From Trinickia mobilis (GTDB lineage Bacteria; Pseudomonadota; Gammaproteobacteria; Burkholderiales; Burkholderiaceae): a stretch of 64,000 bases of DNA. Position numbers and translations under genes: made by a program. Under the pieces are notes generated by a model. That model worked only from the letters and a program-made list of their open reading frames with translations, did no database searches and was not told where the DNA came from. The DNA lies in the NCBI RefSeq assembly GCF_017315705.1, contig NZ_JAFLRF010000034.1, positions 1 through 64,000 of the forward strand, written 5' to 3'. Position 1 is the first letter of the stretch. Each line of letters starts with the position of its first letter. Shown here in pieces: positions 17,138-27,411 of the stretch.

Positions 17138-18919
17138 CTATGCCGCCTGCTGCTGGTACTGAATGCGATGCAGGTGCGCGTACAGCCCATCCTGCTGCAA
17201 CAGCTCGTCGTGGCTGCCCTGCTCGGCGATGCGCCCGCTTTCCATGACGAGGATGCGGTTCGCGCGCTCGATCGTCGACAGACGGTGTGCGATGACGAGC
17301 GTCGTGCGCCCCTTCATCAGCGTTTCGAGCGCCGCTTGCACGTGACGCTCCGACTCCGAATCCAGCGCCGAGGTCGCCTCGTCGAGAATCAGAATCGGCG
17401 CATCTTTATAGATCGCGCGCGCGATCGCGAGACGCTGCCGCTGTCCGCCCGACAGGCGCATGCCGTTGCCGCCGATCAGCGTATCGATGCCCTGGGGCAT
17501 CGCGGCCACCGCATCGGCGAGATTCGCCGCCCGCAGCGCGGCTTCGACGCGCTCGCGGTCCGGTGTCTGGCCGTACGCGACATTGGCGCCGATCGTGTCG
17601 TTGAACAGCACGACGTCCTGACTCACCATCGCCATCTGGCTGCGCAGGTCGTGCACGCCGTATTCGTCGATCGGCACGCCGTCGATGAGAATCTGCCCGC
17701 CCGTCGGCGTGAAGAATCGCGGCAGCAGATTGACGAGCGTCGTCTTGCCGCTGCCCGACGGTCCCGCCAGCGCGATCATCTCGCCGGGTTTCACGGAGAA
17801 CGACACGCGATCGAGCGTCGGACGATCGACCGCGCCGTAGGTGAACGACACGTCGCGGAACTCGATGTCGCCGCGCGCGTGCTCGAGCTTGCGGTCGCCG
17901 CCGGCGGGCTCCGTCGGCTCGTCGATCAGGCCGAAAATCAGCTCGCATGCGGTCATCCCGCGCTGCAGCGGCTGGTTGACGTCGATCAGGTGCTTGAGCG
18001 GCGAAATGATCAGCAACATCGAGGTGACGAACGCGACGAAGCCGCCGACCGTCGTCTGATCGTGCGCCGATTGCACGACCGCGACCGTGATGACGATCGC
18101 AAGCGCGATCGACGCGAGGAACTGCGTGAGCGGCTGCGCGAGGCCGCCCGCCACGGTCATGCGCATCTGGTAGCCGCGCAGGCGCTTGCTCATCGCCGAG
18201 AAGCGGCGAATCTCGTAGTTCTCGCCGTTGTGCACCTTCACGACCTTGTAGCCGCCCACCGTCTCCTCGACGATGTACGACAGCTCGTTGGTCAGCGACT
18301 GATGCTCGCGGCCGAGCCGCCGTAGACGACGGCTGATCTTGCTCGTGATCCAGCCGATGCCGGGCAGGATCACTGCGACGATCAGCGTGAGGCGCCAGTT
18401 CAGATAGAACAGGTAGCCGAGCAGAAAGACGACGGTGAGCGAATCGCGCACGAGCGTGATCAGCACGCTGATCAGCACGTTCAGGATCTGGTTCACCTCG
18501 AACACGATCGCGTTGATGATCGTGCTCGCCGTTTCGCGCTGGAAGAACGACGCGCTCGTATGGATCATGCGGTTGAACATGTCGAGGCGCATTTGCAGCA
18601 GGATGCGGTTCGACACGTACTGCAGCAGGTAATTGGACGCATACGACGACACGCTGCGCACGAGCGCGAGGCCGATCACCGCGATCGGCACGAACCACAC
18701 CGAGTGCTTGCTCGCGTTCTCGCCGAAGCCGTGGTCGAGCAGCGGCTTCAGGAGCGCGGGAATCCCGGCGTCGGTCGCAGCGCTGACGGCCATCGAAAAG
18801 ATGCCGAGCAGCAGCATCCCGATGAGCGGCTTGAGGTACGGCCAAAGGCGCTTCATCACGACGGACGTCGACGCGCGCTCCGCGTCGGCGGGTTTTCTCA
18901 GAGTGGATTGGGTTTCCAA
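17138..18919 (-). CDS. msbA: Lipid A export ABC transporter MsbA
   Basis: Homodimeric half-transporter that flips lipid A-core across the inner membrane. 593 aa: six-helix membrane domain in the first ~330 residues, then the nucleotide-binding domain with Walker [10 protein letters not shown] near 385, signature LSGGQRQR near 488, and Walker [12 protein letters not shown] near 509-519. Slightly longer than E. coli MsbA (582). It is divergent from the lipopolysaccharide core glycosyltransferase genes that start at 19105, which supports the MsbA identity over other type-I exporters. Confidence 0.94.
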   Translation of the reverse strand: METQSTLRKPADAERASTSVVMKRLWPYLKPLIGMLLLGIFSMAVSAATDAGIPALLKPLLDHGFGENASKHSVWFVPIAVIGLALVRSVSSYASNYLLQYVSNRILLQMRLDMFNRMIHTSASFFQRETASTIINAIVFEVNQILNVLISVLITLVRDSLTVVFLLGYLFYLNWRLTLIVAVILPGIGWITSKISRRLRRLGREHQSLTNELSYIVEETVGGYKVVKVHNGENYEIRRFSAMSKRLRGYQMRMTVAGGLAQPLTQFLASIALAIVITVAVVQSAHDQTTVGGFVAFVTSMLLIISPLKHLIDVNQPLQRGMTACELIFGLIDEPTEPAGGDRKLEHARGDIEFRDVSFTYGAVDRPTLDRVSFSVKPGEMIALAGPSGSGKTTLVNLLPRFFTPTGGQILIDGVPIDEYGVHDLRSQMAMVSQDVVLFNDTIGANVAYGQTPDRERVEAALRAANLADAVAAMPQGIDTLIGGNGMRLSGGQRQRLAIARAIYKDAPILILDEATSALDSESERHVQAALETLMKGRTTLVIAHRLSTIERANRILVMESGRIAEQGSHDELLQQDGLYAHLHRIQYQQQAA

Positions 18920-18987
18920 GGAACTCCCTTTAAGTCCCTCTTACTCCCATGTCGCGGGGGTATTCGGACAGTGCGAAAAATCGAAGC

Positions 18988-18993
18988 ATTATA
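18988..18993 (-). promoter_or_regulatory. Consensus -10 hexamer upstream of msbA
   Basis: TATAAT on the minus strand, 69 bp before the msbA start. The -35 position is GC-rich and weak. On the opposite strand TATACT at about 19062-19067 could serve the divergent glycosyltransferase gene. Confidence 0.45.
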
Positions 18994-19104
18994 GCCGCCC
19001 CGCCCTTCATCCCCCGGCGCACGGCGGCCAGCCTGCGCGATCCGCCTGGGCTGGCCGCCCGGTATACTCGCGCTCACACAAAACCGATTCGGCCCAATCC
19101 CGAC

Positions 19105-19893
19105 GTGCAGTCAACGACCACCGCTCCCAGCGCCGCCCCCACCCTCGGCGTCGCCCTCATCGCGCACAACGCGGCGGCGCGGCTCGCGCAATGCCTCGCG
19201 GCGCTGTCGTTTGCCGACGAAGTCGTCGTCGTCGACGGCGGCAGTACCGACGATACGGAAGCGATCGCCCGCGCGCACGGCGCCCGCGTGATCGCCGCGC
19301 CCGACTGGCCCGGCTTCGGGACGCAAAAGAACCGCGCGGTGGCGGCCCTGTCGACGGACTGGATTCTCTCGATAGACACCGACGAAGTCGTCTCGCCGGA
19401 GCTGGCCGCGTCGATCCTCGCCGCGATCCGCGCGCCCGGCGCCGAAGTCTACGCGCTCGACCGGCTCTCCAGTTTCTGCGGCCAATGGGTGCGCCACAGC
19501 GGCTGGTACCCCGACTGGGTGCCGCGTCTCTTCAAGCGCGGCGTGGCGCGCTTCTCCGACGATCTCGTGCACGAGCGCCTCGTGTTCGAAACACCTGCCG
19601 CGCGCCTCGACGGCAAGCTGATGCACTACTCGTACGAAGACTTCGAGACCGTGCTGCGCAAGCTCGACGCCTATTCGAGCGCCGGCGCCCGCCAGCGCCG
19701 CACGGCGGGCCAGCGCGGCGGCTTCGGCAAGGCGCTCGGGCGCGGCGCGTGGGCGTTCGTCCGCACCTACCTGCTGCGGCGCGGCTTTCTGGACGGCCGC
19801 GCGGGGTTTATGATCGCCGTCTTCAATGCGGAGACGGTCTACTACCGGTTCTTGAAGCTCGATTTGGCGGCGCCAAGCGACGAGCGCGCCTGA
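19105..19893 (+). CDS. Family 2 glycosyltransferase, WaaE/KdtX-like (LPS core)
   Basis: 262-aa cytoplasmic glycosyltransferase with the GT-A fold. Motifs: LIAHNAAARLAQCL at 19-32, DGGSTDD at 44-50, the nucleotide-sugar/metal motif DTDE at 91-94, then SSFCGQWVRHSGWYPDW and VHERLVF typical of the WaaE (beta-1,4-glucosyltransferase) family acting on heptose I of the inner core. The GTG at 19105 was chosen because family N-termini begin just before the first beta strand; the frame is open further upstream but encodes low-complexity sequence. It opens a plus-strand run with another GT2 and the O-antigen ligase. Confidence 0.85.
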   Translation: MQSTTTAPSAAPTLGVALIAHNAAARLAQCLAALSFADEVVVVDGGSTDDTEAIARAHGARVIAAPDWPGFGTQKNRAVAALSTDWILSIDTDEVVSPELAASILAAIRAPGAEVYALDRLSSFCGQWVRHSGWYPDWVPRLFKRGVARFSDDLVHERLVFETPAARLDGKLMHYSYEDFETVLRKLDAYSSAGARQRRTAGQRGGFGKALGRGAWAFVRTYLLRRGFLDGRAGFMIAVFNAETVYYRFLKLDLAAPSDERA

Positions 19894-19961
19894 TCGCCTC
19901 AAGCGAGCCGGCCACGCCGGCGCCCAGGCCGGCGGTACAATTCAGCCTGTTTTTTCCGGCG

Positions 19962-19987
19962 GCTTAGCGCCTTAGCGCCTTAGCGCC
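19962..19987. repeat. Three tandem copies of an 8-bp unit
   Basis: The unit CTTAGCGC is repeated three times between the two glycosyltransferase genes. Short and possibly meaningless, but it lies in the leader of the second glycosyltransferase. Confidence 0.6.
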
Positions 19988-20036
19988 CGGACGCCCCGAT
20001 GCCTTGCAGCCCCCCGACAACGGACACCCGATTTCG

Positions 20037-20879
20037 ATGTTCTCAATCATCATCCCGACTTGGAACAACCTCCCCTATCTGCAATGGGTCGTCCAGAGCA
20101 TCCGGCAAAACTCGACGCACGAGCATCAGGTCGTCGTCCACGTCAATGACGGCTCGGACGGCACGCTCGCCTGGGTGCGCGAACAAGGCATCGAACATAC
20201 GGCTTCGCCCGCCAATATCGGCATCTGCCACGCGGTGAACATCGCGGCGGCGCGCGCCACGCGCGACTACGTCGTCTATATGAACGACGACATGTACTGC
20301 TGCCCCGGCTGGGACGATGCGCTCGCGCGCCGCATCGGGCAGATGCCGTCTGACCTGTTCTTGCTGTCGGGCACGATGATCGAACCGGTCGATACAGGCA
20401 ATCCGTGCGTCGTGGTGCGCGACTTCGGGCGCGACGCAGAGACTTTCCGCGCCGCCGACCTGATCGCCGCCGCGCCGCAGCTCGCGCGCGCCCACTGGCG
20501 CGGCGCCACCTGGCCGCCGACCCTCGTGCACCGCGACTGGTGGCACAAGGTGGGCGGCTATAGCAGCGAGCTGAGCCCGGGGATGAGCAGCGACAACGAT
20601 TTCTCGATGAAGCTGTGGGACGCCGGCTGCCGCGTCTTCCTTGGGGTCGGCGATAGCCTCGTCTATCACTTCCAGCAGAAAAGCACCGGCAAGATCGTCA
20701 AAAACGACGGCCGCCGCCAGTTCCTGAACAAGTGGGGCATGACGCAGGCGACCTTCGACCGTTACTACCTGCGCCGCGGACAGCCGGTCGATCAGCGGCT
20801 CGACGTGGCCGAGCCGGAGCAAACCGGCCGGCTCAAGCGCGCGCTGCTGAAGTCGCGCATCAAGCGAGCATTCGGTTAG
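20037..20879 (+). CDS. Family 2 glycosyltransferase
   Basis: 280-aa GT-A glycosyltransferase with FSIIIPTWNN at the N-terminus, NDGSD at 38-42, and the DD motif as MNDD at 82-85. It carries an unusual WWHKVGGYSSELSPGMSSDNDF acceptor-side stretch near 180, typical of GT2 enzymes that decorate lipopolysaccharide. The start is the ATG at 20037; no good Shine-Dalgarno sequence is seen, and an in-frame TTG at 20004 is the alternative. Acceptor and donor cannot be deduced. Context (waaE-like gene before, O-antigen ligase after) places it in lipopolysaccharide core synthesis. Confidence 0.85.
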   Translation: MFSIIIPTWNNLPYLQWVVQSIRQNSTHEHQVVVHVNDGSDGTLAWVREQGIEHTASPANIGICHAVNIAAARATRDYVVYMNDDMYCCPGWDDALARRIGQMPSDLFLLSGTMIEPVDTGNPCVVVRDFGRDAETFRAADLIAAAPQLARAHWRGATWPPTLVHRDWWHKVGGYSSELSPGMSSDNDFSMKLWDAGCRVFLGVGDSLVYHFQQKSTGKIVKNDGRRQFLNKWGMTQATFDRYYLRRGQPVDQRLDVAEPEQTGRLKRALLKSRIKRAFG

Positions 20880-20930
20880 TGCTTGCGGCGCGGCGTTGCC
20901 GTCAAAGGGCCAGCTTTTCGATACGTGTAA

Positions 20931-20959
20931 TGAGATGGCGCGGCCGCCTAGCGTATACT
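20931..20959 (+). promoter_or_regulatory. Putative promoter of the O-antigen ligase gene
   Basis: TATACT at 20954-20959 with a weak -35 TGAGAT 17 bp upstream (20931-20936), about 100 bp before the waaL-type ORF. Suggests the ligase can be expressed apart from the glycosyltransferases. Confidence 0.35.
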
Positions 20960-21060
20960 TGTCTGTTTTCCGGACCGCAGCGTCGCCCAAAAATCGGGGT
21001 GCGCCGCCTCTCGCCACGCGAGGCGATGCTTCAAACCACGCTTTGCCCCACCGATCGTCA

Positions 21061-22350
21061 ATGTCTACAGTCATGCAAAACGCTTCGCACCGCTTGACGG
21101 CTGCGCGCGTCTTCGCGGTCGCCGCCTTGTGCATGGTGCCCGTCTCGACGGCGTATACCAACATCGCCTGCGCGCTCTTCGCGCTCGCGCTGCTGAGCGC
21201 GCCGGAATTCCGGCGCAATCTGCCCTCGCTGCTGCGCCACGGCGCGGCCGTTTCCGCGCTGCTGCTGCTCGCGGCGCTCATGGCGAGCGTCTCCTATACC
21301 ATCGCGCCGCATCAAGAGGCTTGGTCGTGGATCGGCAAGTACTCGAAATTGCTGCTGCTGCCGCTCGCTGTCATCGCGTTCAAGGACTCCAATTGGGCGG
21401 GCATCGTGCGCTGGAGCTGGTTCGTGACGCTCTGCATCATCCTGCTGCTGTCGACGACGAACTACCTGGGCCTGACCGCGATCGGGCCCGCGCACGCCAC
21501 GGATCTGCCGCTCTCGCGCGCGTGGGTGTTCAAGAACCATATCGCAGCGGGCCTCTTCGGCGCCCTGCTGTTTCATCAGGCCATCGATCTCGCGATGACG
21601 ACGCGCAACGCCCGCGCGCGCATCCTGTTCGCCGCCATCGCGGCGCTCACGCTCGTCAACGTTTTCGTGATGCTGCAGGGACGCACCGGGCAAATCATCG
21701 CGTTGATTTTCATGCTTTACACGGCGCTGCGCCTCGCCTGGCGCAAGCATGAAGAATCGCCGACGCGCGCGGCGCTCTACGTCTGCGCCGTGATCGCCGC
21801 GGCCGGGATGCTGGTGGGCGTCGCTTCCACGATCAAGGGCGACCGCCTGTTGCAGGTCGCCAACGAAGTGAAGGAATACCGGCAGACCGACGCCGTCACG
21901 TCCACCGGGCTGCGGCTCGAGTGGTACCGCAAAAGCTTTGAGCTCATTCGCGCACGGCCGGTGATCGGCTATGGCGCGGGCGGCCTCGGCGTCGAATTCG
22001 CGAAATTGTCTGCCGGCAAGACGGACGCGCAAGGACTGCTCACGCAAAATCCGCACAACGAATATCTGCTGATGGCCGTGCAACTCGGCGCAATCGGGGT
22101 GGCGCTCTTCATCAATCTGCTCGTGCAGATCGGTCGCAGCGCAACCGCATTGGATCCGCGCTCCCGGCAATTGCTGCTCGGCTGGCTCGCGGCTTTCGCC
22201 ATCAGCTGCCTGGCGAACTCGCTGCTCCTGGACTTCGCGGAAGGGCACTTGCTGGTACTGCTCGCCGGCATTCTGCTTGGCTGCGGGTATCGCGCTCCCA
22301 GCGCGGTGCCCGCCACGCAAAACGCTGCGCCGGCGACGCGGCAGGCGTAG
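21061..22350 (+). CDS. waaL: O-antigen ligase (WaaL/Wzy_C family)
   Basis: 429-aa inner-membrane protein with about 11-12 hydrophobic helices and one large periplasmic loop. The Wzy_C motif NPHNEYLLM contains His332, the residue needed in WaaL enzymes; the loop before it carries several Arg residues (LRLEWYRKSF). It would attach O-antigen (or another undecaprenyl-linked glycan) to the lipid A-core in the periplasm. The ATG at 21061 is chosen because it opens directly into the first membrane helix; upstream in-frame sequence is non-coding in character. Wzy polymerases share this domain, but location with core glycosyltransferases and msbA favours ligase. Confidence 0.85.
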   Translation: MSTVMQNASHRLTAARVFAVAALCMVPVSTAYTNIACALFALALLSAPEFRRNLPSLLRHGAAVSALLLLAALMASVSYTIAPHQEAWSWIGKYSKLLLLPLAVIAFKDSNWAGIVRWSWFVTLCIILLLSTTNYLGLTAIGPAHATDLPLSRAWVFKNHIAAGLFGALLFHQAIDLAMTTRNARARILFAAIAALTLVNVFVMLQGRTGQIIALIFMLYTALRLAWRKHEESPTRAALYVCAVIAAAGMLVGVASTIKGDRLLQVANEVKEYRQTDAVTSTGLRLEWYRKSFELIRARPVIGYGAGGLGVEFAKLSAGKTDAQGLLTQNPHNEYLLMAVQLGAIGVALFINLLVQIGRSATALDPRSRQLLLGWLAAFAISCLANSLLLDFAEGHLLVLLAGILLGCGYRAPSAVPATQNAAPATRQA

Positions 22351-22360
22351 CGACGCTGCG

Positions 22361-23566
22361 TTACTTGCCGCGCGGCCGGCCAAGCAACGACGTATCGACG
22401 ACCGCCTCGGCGGCTTGCGACGTTTGAGCGGCTTCGAGCGGCGGATTGGGCAAGCCGAGCATTTCCGCGGCGGCCCCAATGACGCGCCGCGCACTGAGCG
22501 TCGTCAGACACTCGCTGAAACTCTCGACATGGCGCTCACACCCTTCACCCTTGCAAGGCACGCAATCGCCCTCGCCTTGCAGCAGATAGACGTTCGCATG
22601 GCGCCCTGATCCGACCAAAGGCCAAGGATCGACGCCGGCCGGCCAGCCGCACGGCCATGGGCCCCAACGGACCGGATCGGACGGGCCGAAGAGCGCGATC
22701 GTCGGCGTGCCGGTGGCTGCCGCGACATGTGTCGCGCCCGTGTCGGGCCCGACGTAAAGCTCGGCGCCCCGGATCATTTCCGCGCTTTCGCCGAGCGACA
22801 ATTGCCCCGCCATGTTCAGCACCGGACCGCCGGCCGCGGCGGCCACGCGCTCCGCGTACTCCCGCTCGGCCGCAGCCGGGCCGCCGCTCAATGCGATGGC
22901 AAATCCCTTCGAGCGCAGCCAGCCGATCAGCTCGACCCAGCCCTCGATATGCCAGCGCTTGTACGCAAACATCGGGTACGGATGCAGCACGACATAAGGC
23001 TGTCCCGGCAGCACGGCGGGCGGCGTGTGAATGCGCGCGTCGAACTGCGCGCGGCGCGCGGGGTCGTCACCGATACCGGGCGCGACGACTTGCGCTTGCG
23101 GCTCGATGCCCAAGAGCGGCGTCAGCGCCAGGCTGCTGTTCACGGTATGGACCGACTCGTGATAATTGATCGCGATGCCGTGCAGCATGAACCGGGTCAG
23201 CAGCGTCACGCGGTTGGGATCGACGAGCCCGATGCGCTTCTTGCCCGCGAACCACGTATAGAAGCGCGGCCGGTCCGAACTGACGGCTGCGCACGCGAGA
23301 TCGTAGCGGCGCCAGAGGCGCGCGGCATCGGCAAGACGCTCGGAGAGCCGTGCGCGCTGCGCGACGAGAATCACGCGCCGCACGTCCGGATTGTGTTCGA
23401 GTATCCCTTCCGTGCCGCGAAACACCAGCATGTCGACCGGAGTATCGGGCCAACGCGCCTTCAGCGACCGGACGAACGGCGTGGTGAGCAGCACGTCGCC
23501 GATGCGGCGAGTGCAAACGACGAGAATGCTGCGGGGCGGACGGGAGGACGAAAATAATGCAGCCAC
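22361..23566 (-). CDS. Family 9 glycosyltransferase (heptosyltransferase-like)
   Basis: 401-aa ADP-heptose:LPS heptosyltransferase family member. N-terminal RRIGDVLLTTPFVRSLK at 20-36 and the family signature GPDTGATHVAAATGTP at 273-288 with FGPSDP after it. A Cys-rich stretch with Cys335, Cys338, Cys343 and Cys353 near the C-terminus resembles that in WaaQ-like enzymes and could hold a metal. Converges tail to tail with the O-antigen ligase, only 10 bp apart, and ends the LPS locus. The GTG start at 23566 is 10 bp after the dnaE stop, so the gene may be co-transcribed with dnaE. No strong ribosome-binding site is seen. Confidence 0.87.
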   Translation of the reverse strand: MAALFSSSRPPRSILVVCTRRIGDVLLTTPFVRSLKARWPDTPVDMLVFRGTEGILEHNPDVRRVILVAQRARLSERLADAARLWRRYDLACAAVSSDRPRFYTWFAGKKRIGLVDPNRVTLLTRFMLHGIAINYHESVHTVNSSLALTPLLGIEPQAQVVAPGIGDDPARRAQFDARIHTPPAVLPGQPYVVLHPYPMFAYKRWHIEGWVELIGWLRSKGFAIALSGGPAAAEREYAERVAAAAGGPVLNMAGQLSLGESAEMIRGAELYVGPDTGATHVAAATGTPTIALFGPSDPVRWGPWPCGWPAGVDPWPLVGSGRHANVYLLQGEGDCVPCKGEGCERHVESFSECLTTLSARRVIGAAAEMLGLPNPPLEAAQTSQAAEAVVDTSLLGRPRGK

Positions 23567-23576
23567 GTTCGGGGAC

Positions 23577-26500
23577 TCAATAAACGATCTCGATCGCGCT
23601 TCCCTCAAACTCGCCGCGCAACGCCGCCAACAATTCGTCGGTCGGCTTCACGCGCCACTCGTCGCCGAGCCGCACTTCGCCCTCGGCGTGATCGCTGCGA
23701 TAAACGATCTGCACGGCAAGGCCATTCGGAATATTGACGGGCGCGCGCTGCCGGCCGTCTCCGCCGGAGCCGCCACGGCCCGCCGGGCCGCCTCGCGCAG
23801 GCCGGGCCGACGCGGAGGCCGCAGCCGGTTCGGCCGCCACAGCCGGCCCCGCGCAATGCGCTTCGAGTACGCGGCGCAGTGCGAGCGCGTCCGCGTTGCC
23901 GTTCATCTGCACCTTGACCGCCTGCGCGTAGCGGCTGCGCGCGCGCTCGAGATCCATCACGGTATCGACGGTGAACCGGATGCCGCCTGTGAACGCATCG
24001 TTGCGCGCTTGGCCTTGGACGACCAGCAACTCGTCTTCCTTGAAAAGCGCCTTGTGCGCCTCGAACTGCTCGTTGAAGACCGTGACTTCGCACTGTCCTG
24101 TGCCATCGTCGATCAGCACGATCAGCATCTTGCCGCGCTGAGTCATCTGCGTGCGCAGCGACGAGATGATGCCGGCGACCAGCTTGTCGCGCCCTTCCTT
24201 AAGCTCGCCGAGCTTCTGGCGCACGAAGCGGCGCACTTCGTCCTGGTAGGCATCGAACAGGTGGCCGGACAGATAAAAGCCCAGCGCACTCTTTTCTTCC
24301 TGCAGCTTTTTCTTCTCGTGCCATGCGGGTTCGGCGACGAGCTCGTGCCCTTGCGACGGCGCATCGCCCATGTCGAACAAGCCCGCCTGCATCGCGTTCG
24401 CGCTCGCCTGATCGGCGGCCTCCATCGCGAGCGGGACCGAGGCGATCAGTTGCGCGCGGTTGTCATGGAGCGTATCGAACGCACCCGCGCGGATCAGCGC
24501 TTCGACCGTGCGGCGGTTGACGACGCGCCGGTCGATGCGCGCACAGAAATCGAACAGATCCTGGAACGGCCCCTCTTCGCGCGCCCGCAGAATTTCTTCG
24601 ATCGCGTTCTGGCCGCTGCCCTTCACCGCGCCGAGCCCGTAGCGGATCGTGCGCGAGCGCTTGCCGTCGGCTTCGGCGACCGGCTCGAAACGGTACGCCG
24701 AGCGGTTGATGTCAGGCGGCAGCATGACCATCCCGTTCGTCAGGCAATCTTCGAACAGGATCTTGACCTTGTCGGTGTCGTCCATCGCCAAGCTCATGTT
24801 GGCTGCCATGAACTCGGCCGGATGGTGCGCTTTCAGCCACGCGGTGTAGTAAGCGAGCAGCGCATAGGCCGCAGCATGCGACTTGTTGAAGCCGTAGCCC
24901 GCAAACTTCTCCATCAAGTCGAAGATTTCGTCGGCCTTCTCGCCGGTGAGGCCGTTCTTCGCGGCGCCTTCGCGGAACAGCTCGCGATGCTTCGCCATTT
25001 CCTCGGGCTTTTTCTTGCCCATCGCGCGGCGCAGCAAGTCGGCGCCGCCGAGCGAATAGCAGCCGATGATCTGCGCCATCTGCATCACCTGCTCCTGATA
25101 GACCATGATGCCGTAGGTCTCCTTCAGGACAGGTTCGACGCGCGGATCCGGATACTCGACCACCTCGCGCCCGTGCTTACGCGCACAGAAGCTCGGGATC
25201 AGGTCCATCGGGCCCGGACGATACAGCGCCACAAGCGCGATGATGTCCTCGAAGCGGTCGGGCTGGGCGTCCTTCAGCATGCCTTGCATGCCGCGGCTTT
25301 CCAGCTGGAACACGGCGACCGTATTCGCTTTCTTGAGGATCGAGAACGATGCGGGGTCGTCGAGCGGCACTTGGGCGAGCGACCAATCCTCCTTCGACGG
25401 ATCGAGCCGGCGGATGTAGCGCTCGGCCCAATCGAGAATCGTGAGCGTGGTCAGGCCCAGAAAGTCGAACTTCACGAGGCCGACCGCTTCGACGTCGTCC
25501 TTGTCGTACTGGCTGACGACGCCGCCGTCGTCGCCTTGCGTATAGAGCGGGCAGAAATCGGTGAGCTTGCCCGGTGCAATCAGCACCCCGCCCGCATGCA
25601 TGCCGACGTTACGCGTGAGACCTTCGACGCGCTGTGCCAGCTCGAGAAGCTGCCGCACTTCGTCTTCGTTGTCGTTGCGCTCCTGCAAGAGCGGCTCTTC
25701 CTTCATCGCGTCGGCAATCGTCACGTGCTTGCCGGGCTTGAACGGAATCAGCTTCGCGACGCCATCGGTGAACATGTAGCCGAGATCGAGCACGCGGCCG
25801 ATATCGCGCACCGCCGCTTTGGCAGCCATCGTGCCGAACGTTGCGATCTGCGAGACCGCATCGGCGCCGTACTTGCCCTTCACGTACTGGATGACGCGAT
25901 CGCGCCCTTCCTGGCAGAAATCGATATCGAAGTCGGGCATCGACACGCGCTCCGGATTCAGGAAGCGTTCGAACAGCAGGTTGTAGCGCAGCGGGTCGAG
26001 ATCGGTGATGCCGAGCGCGTACGCGACGAGCGAACCCGCGCCCGAACCCCGTCCCGGGCCGACCGGCACGCCGTTGTTCTTCGCCCAGTTGATGAAGTCC
26101 GCCACGATCAGGAAGTAGCCCGGAAAGCCCATCTTGATGATCGTGCCGCACTCGAAATCGAGACGCTGGCAGTACGTATTGCGCTGCTGGTCGCGTTCCG
26201 CCTGGTTCGGATACAGCTGCTCGAGACGCTTTTCGAGGCCTTCCTTCGACAGCTGCACGAGGTAGTCGTCGAGCGACATGCCGTCGGGCGTCGGAAAAAG
26301 CGGCAGCTTCGGCTTGCCGAGTTCGAGCGTCAGGTTGCAGCGCTTCGCGATTTCGACCGTGTTCGCGAGCGCGGAGGGAATGTCCGCGAAGAGCGCGGCC
26401 ATTTCTTCCTGCGTGCGAAAAAACTGCTCGGTCGTGAAGCGTTTCTGACGACGCGGATTCGCGAGGATGTCGCCTTCCGAAATGCACACGCGCGCTTCGT

Positions 26501-27140
26501 GCGCGGTGAAGTCGTCGGGCGTCATGAACTGCGTCGGGTGCGTGGCCGCCACGGGTAGCTTGAGCGCCGCGGCAAGCGCGACCGCCTGCTGCACATAGGC
26601 CTCGCCGCCGGGCTGGCCGCAGCGTTGCAGCTCGATATAGAACGCGCTCGGAAAGCGCTTGGCCCAGCGCTGTGCGCAACGCTTCGCCGCTTCCTCGTTG
26701 CCGGCGGCAAGCGCAAGACCGATGTCGCCCTGCTGCGCCCCGGAAATCGCGAGCAGGCCTTGCTCAAGACCGGATTCGAGCCACTCGCCCTCGACCTCCG
26801 CGCGCCCGCGATACTGGTTCGTGAGCCATGCCTTCGTGAGCAGTTCGCACAAGTTGAGGTAGCCGCGGCGGTCCTTGACGAGCAAGAGCAAACGCGATGG
26901 CTTGTCGCGATCGTCGGGATTGGTGATCCAGACATCGCAGCCGGCAATGGGTTTGACCCCCTTGTCGCGGGCTTCCTTGTAGAAACGGACGAGGCCGAAC
27001 GCGTTGCCGAGATCGGTCAATGCGAGTGCGCCCTGGCCGTCGTCGGCGGCGGCTTTGACGATGTCGTCAAGGCGAACGATGCCGTCGGCGATCGAGAACT
27101 CGGAGTGGACGCGGAGATGGACAAAGCGGGGATCTGACAT
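23577..27140 (-). CDS. dnaE: DNA polymerase III subunit alpha
   Basis: Replicative polymerase catalytic subunit, 1187 aa (E. coli 1160). N-terminal PHP domain starts at [15 protein letters not shown] with the usual metal-binding His pattern; the palm carries the catalytic pair in PDFDIDF near residue 400 and a third acidic residue in KFDFLGL near 560; a helix-hairpin-helix and OB-fold region follow, then an Ala/Gly-rich linker near 1110-1135 and a C-terminal domain. Length and lack of the ImuC-type architecture rule out the error-prone DnaE2. It is divergent from trhO. Confidence 0.97.
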   Translation of the reverse strand: MSDPRFVHLRVHSEFSIADGIVRLDDIVKAAADDGQGALALTDLGNAFGLVRFYKEARDKGVKPIAGCDVWITNPDDRDKPSRLLLLVKDRRGYLNLCELLTKAWLTNQYRGRAEVEGEWLESGLEQGLLAISGAQQGDIGLALAAGNEEAAKRCAQRWAKRFPSAFYIELQRCGQPGGEAYVQQAVALAAALKLPVAATHPTQFMTPDDFTAHEARVCISEGDILANPRRQKRFTTEQFFRTQEEMAALFADIPSALANTVEIAKRCNLTLELGKPKLPLFPTPDGMSLDDYLVQLSKEGLEKRLEQLYPNQAERDQQRNTYCQRLDFECGTIIKMGFPGYFLIVADFINWAKNNGVPVGPGRGSGAGSLVAYALGITDLDPLRYNLLFERFLNPERVSMPDFDIDFCQEGRDRVIQYVKGKYGADAVSQIATFGTMAAKAAVRDIGRVLDLGYMFTDGVAKLIPFKPGKHVTIADAMKEEPLLQERNDNEDEVRQLLELAQRVEGLTRNVGMHAGGVLIAPGKLTDFCPLYTQGDDGGVVSQYDKDDVEAVGLVKFDFLGLTTLTILDWAERYIRRLDPSKEDWSLAQVPLDDPASFSILKKANTVAVFQLESRGMQGMLKDAQPDRFEDIIALVALYRPGPMDLIPSFCARKHGREVVEYPDPRVEPVLKETYGIMVYQEQVMQMAQIIGCYSLGGADLLRRAMGKKKPEEMAKHRELFREGAAKNGLTGEKADEIFDLMEKFAGYGFNKSHAAAYALLAYYTAWLKAHHPAEFMAANMSLAMDDTDKVKILFEDCLTNGMVMLPPDINRSAYRFEPVAEADGKRSRTIRYGLGAVKGSGQNAIEEILRAREEGPFQDLFDFCARIDRRVVNRRTVEALIRAGAFDTLHDNRAQLIASVPLAMEAADQASANAMQAGLFDMGDAPSQGHELVAEPAWHEKKKLQEEKSALGFYLSGHLFDAYQDEVRRFVRQKLGELKEGRDKLVAGIISSLRTQMTQRGKMLIVLIDDGTGQCEVTVFNEQFEAHKALFKEDELLVVQGQARNDAFTGGIRFTVDTVMDLERARSRYAQAVKVQMNGNADALALRRVLEAHCAGPAVAAEPAAASASARPARGGPAGRGGSGGDGRQRAPVNIPNGLAVQIVYRSDHAEGEVRLGDEWRVKPTDELLAALRGEFEGSAIEIVY

Positions 27141-27277
27141 GGGCGCTATTGTACATCCGCCCCTTCACGCGTTCGCGCGGAAAACGCTGCGTTGGCCGTT
27201 CGGACAAGGCTCGCCGCAGCGCATCGGCGCGCGGCAAAAAGAGGGAATCGATCAGCGGCGTTTGGCCATCCGGCCTA

Positions 27278-27308
27278 TTGCGGGCCGATCGGCCGTTTGC
27301 GGGATAAT
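27278..27308 (+). promoter_or_regulatory. Putative trhO promoter
   Basis: -35 TTGCGG at 27278-27283 and -10 GATAAT at 27303-27308 with a long 19-bp spacer, about 104 bp before the trhO start. Confidence 0.35.
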
Positions 27309-27411
27309 ACGGGTTTTCGCCACTAGCGCTGCCGCGCCGCCGCCTCGCCTGCCAAGACCTCGCGCACGCCGCGCCACCGCAGCCGCTATTTGCTTTTACC
27401 GCCGGACCATC

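Noticed and set aside
23391-26558. 1055-aa open frame on the plus strand
   Set aside because: Antisense to dnaE; composition and lack of start signals show it is a shadow.
23577-27140. Error-prone DnaE2 (ImuC)
   Set aside because: 1187 aa with the full PHP and C-terminal domains; no imuA or imuB beside it.
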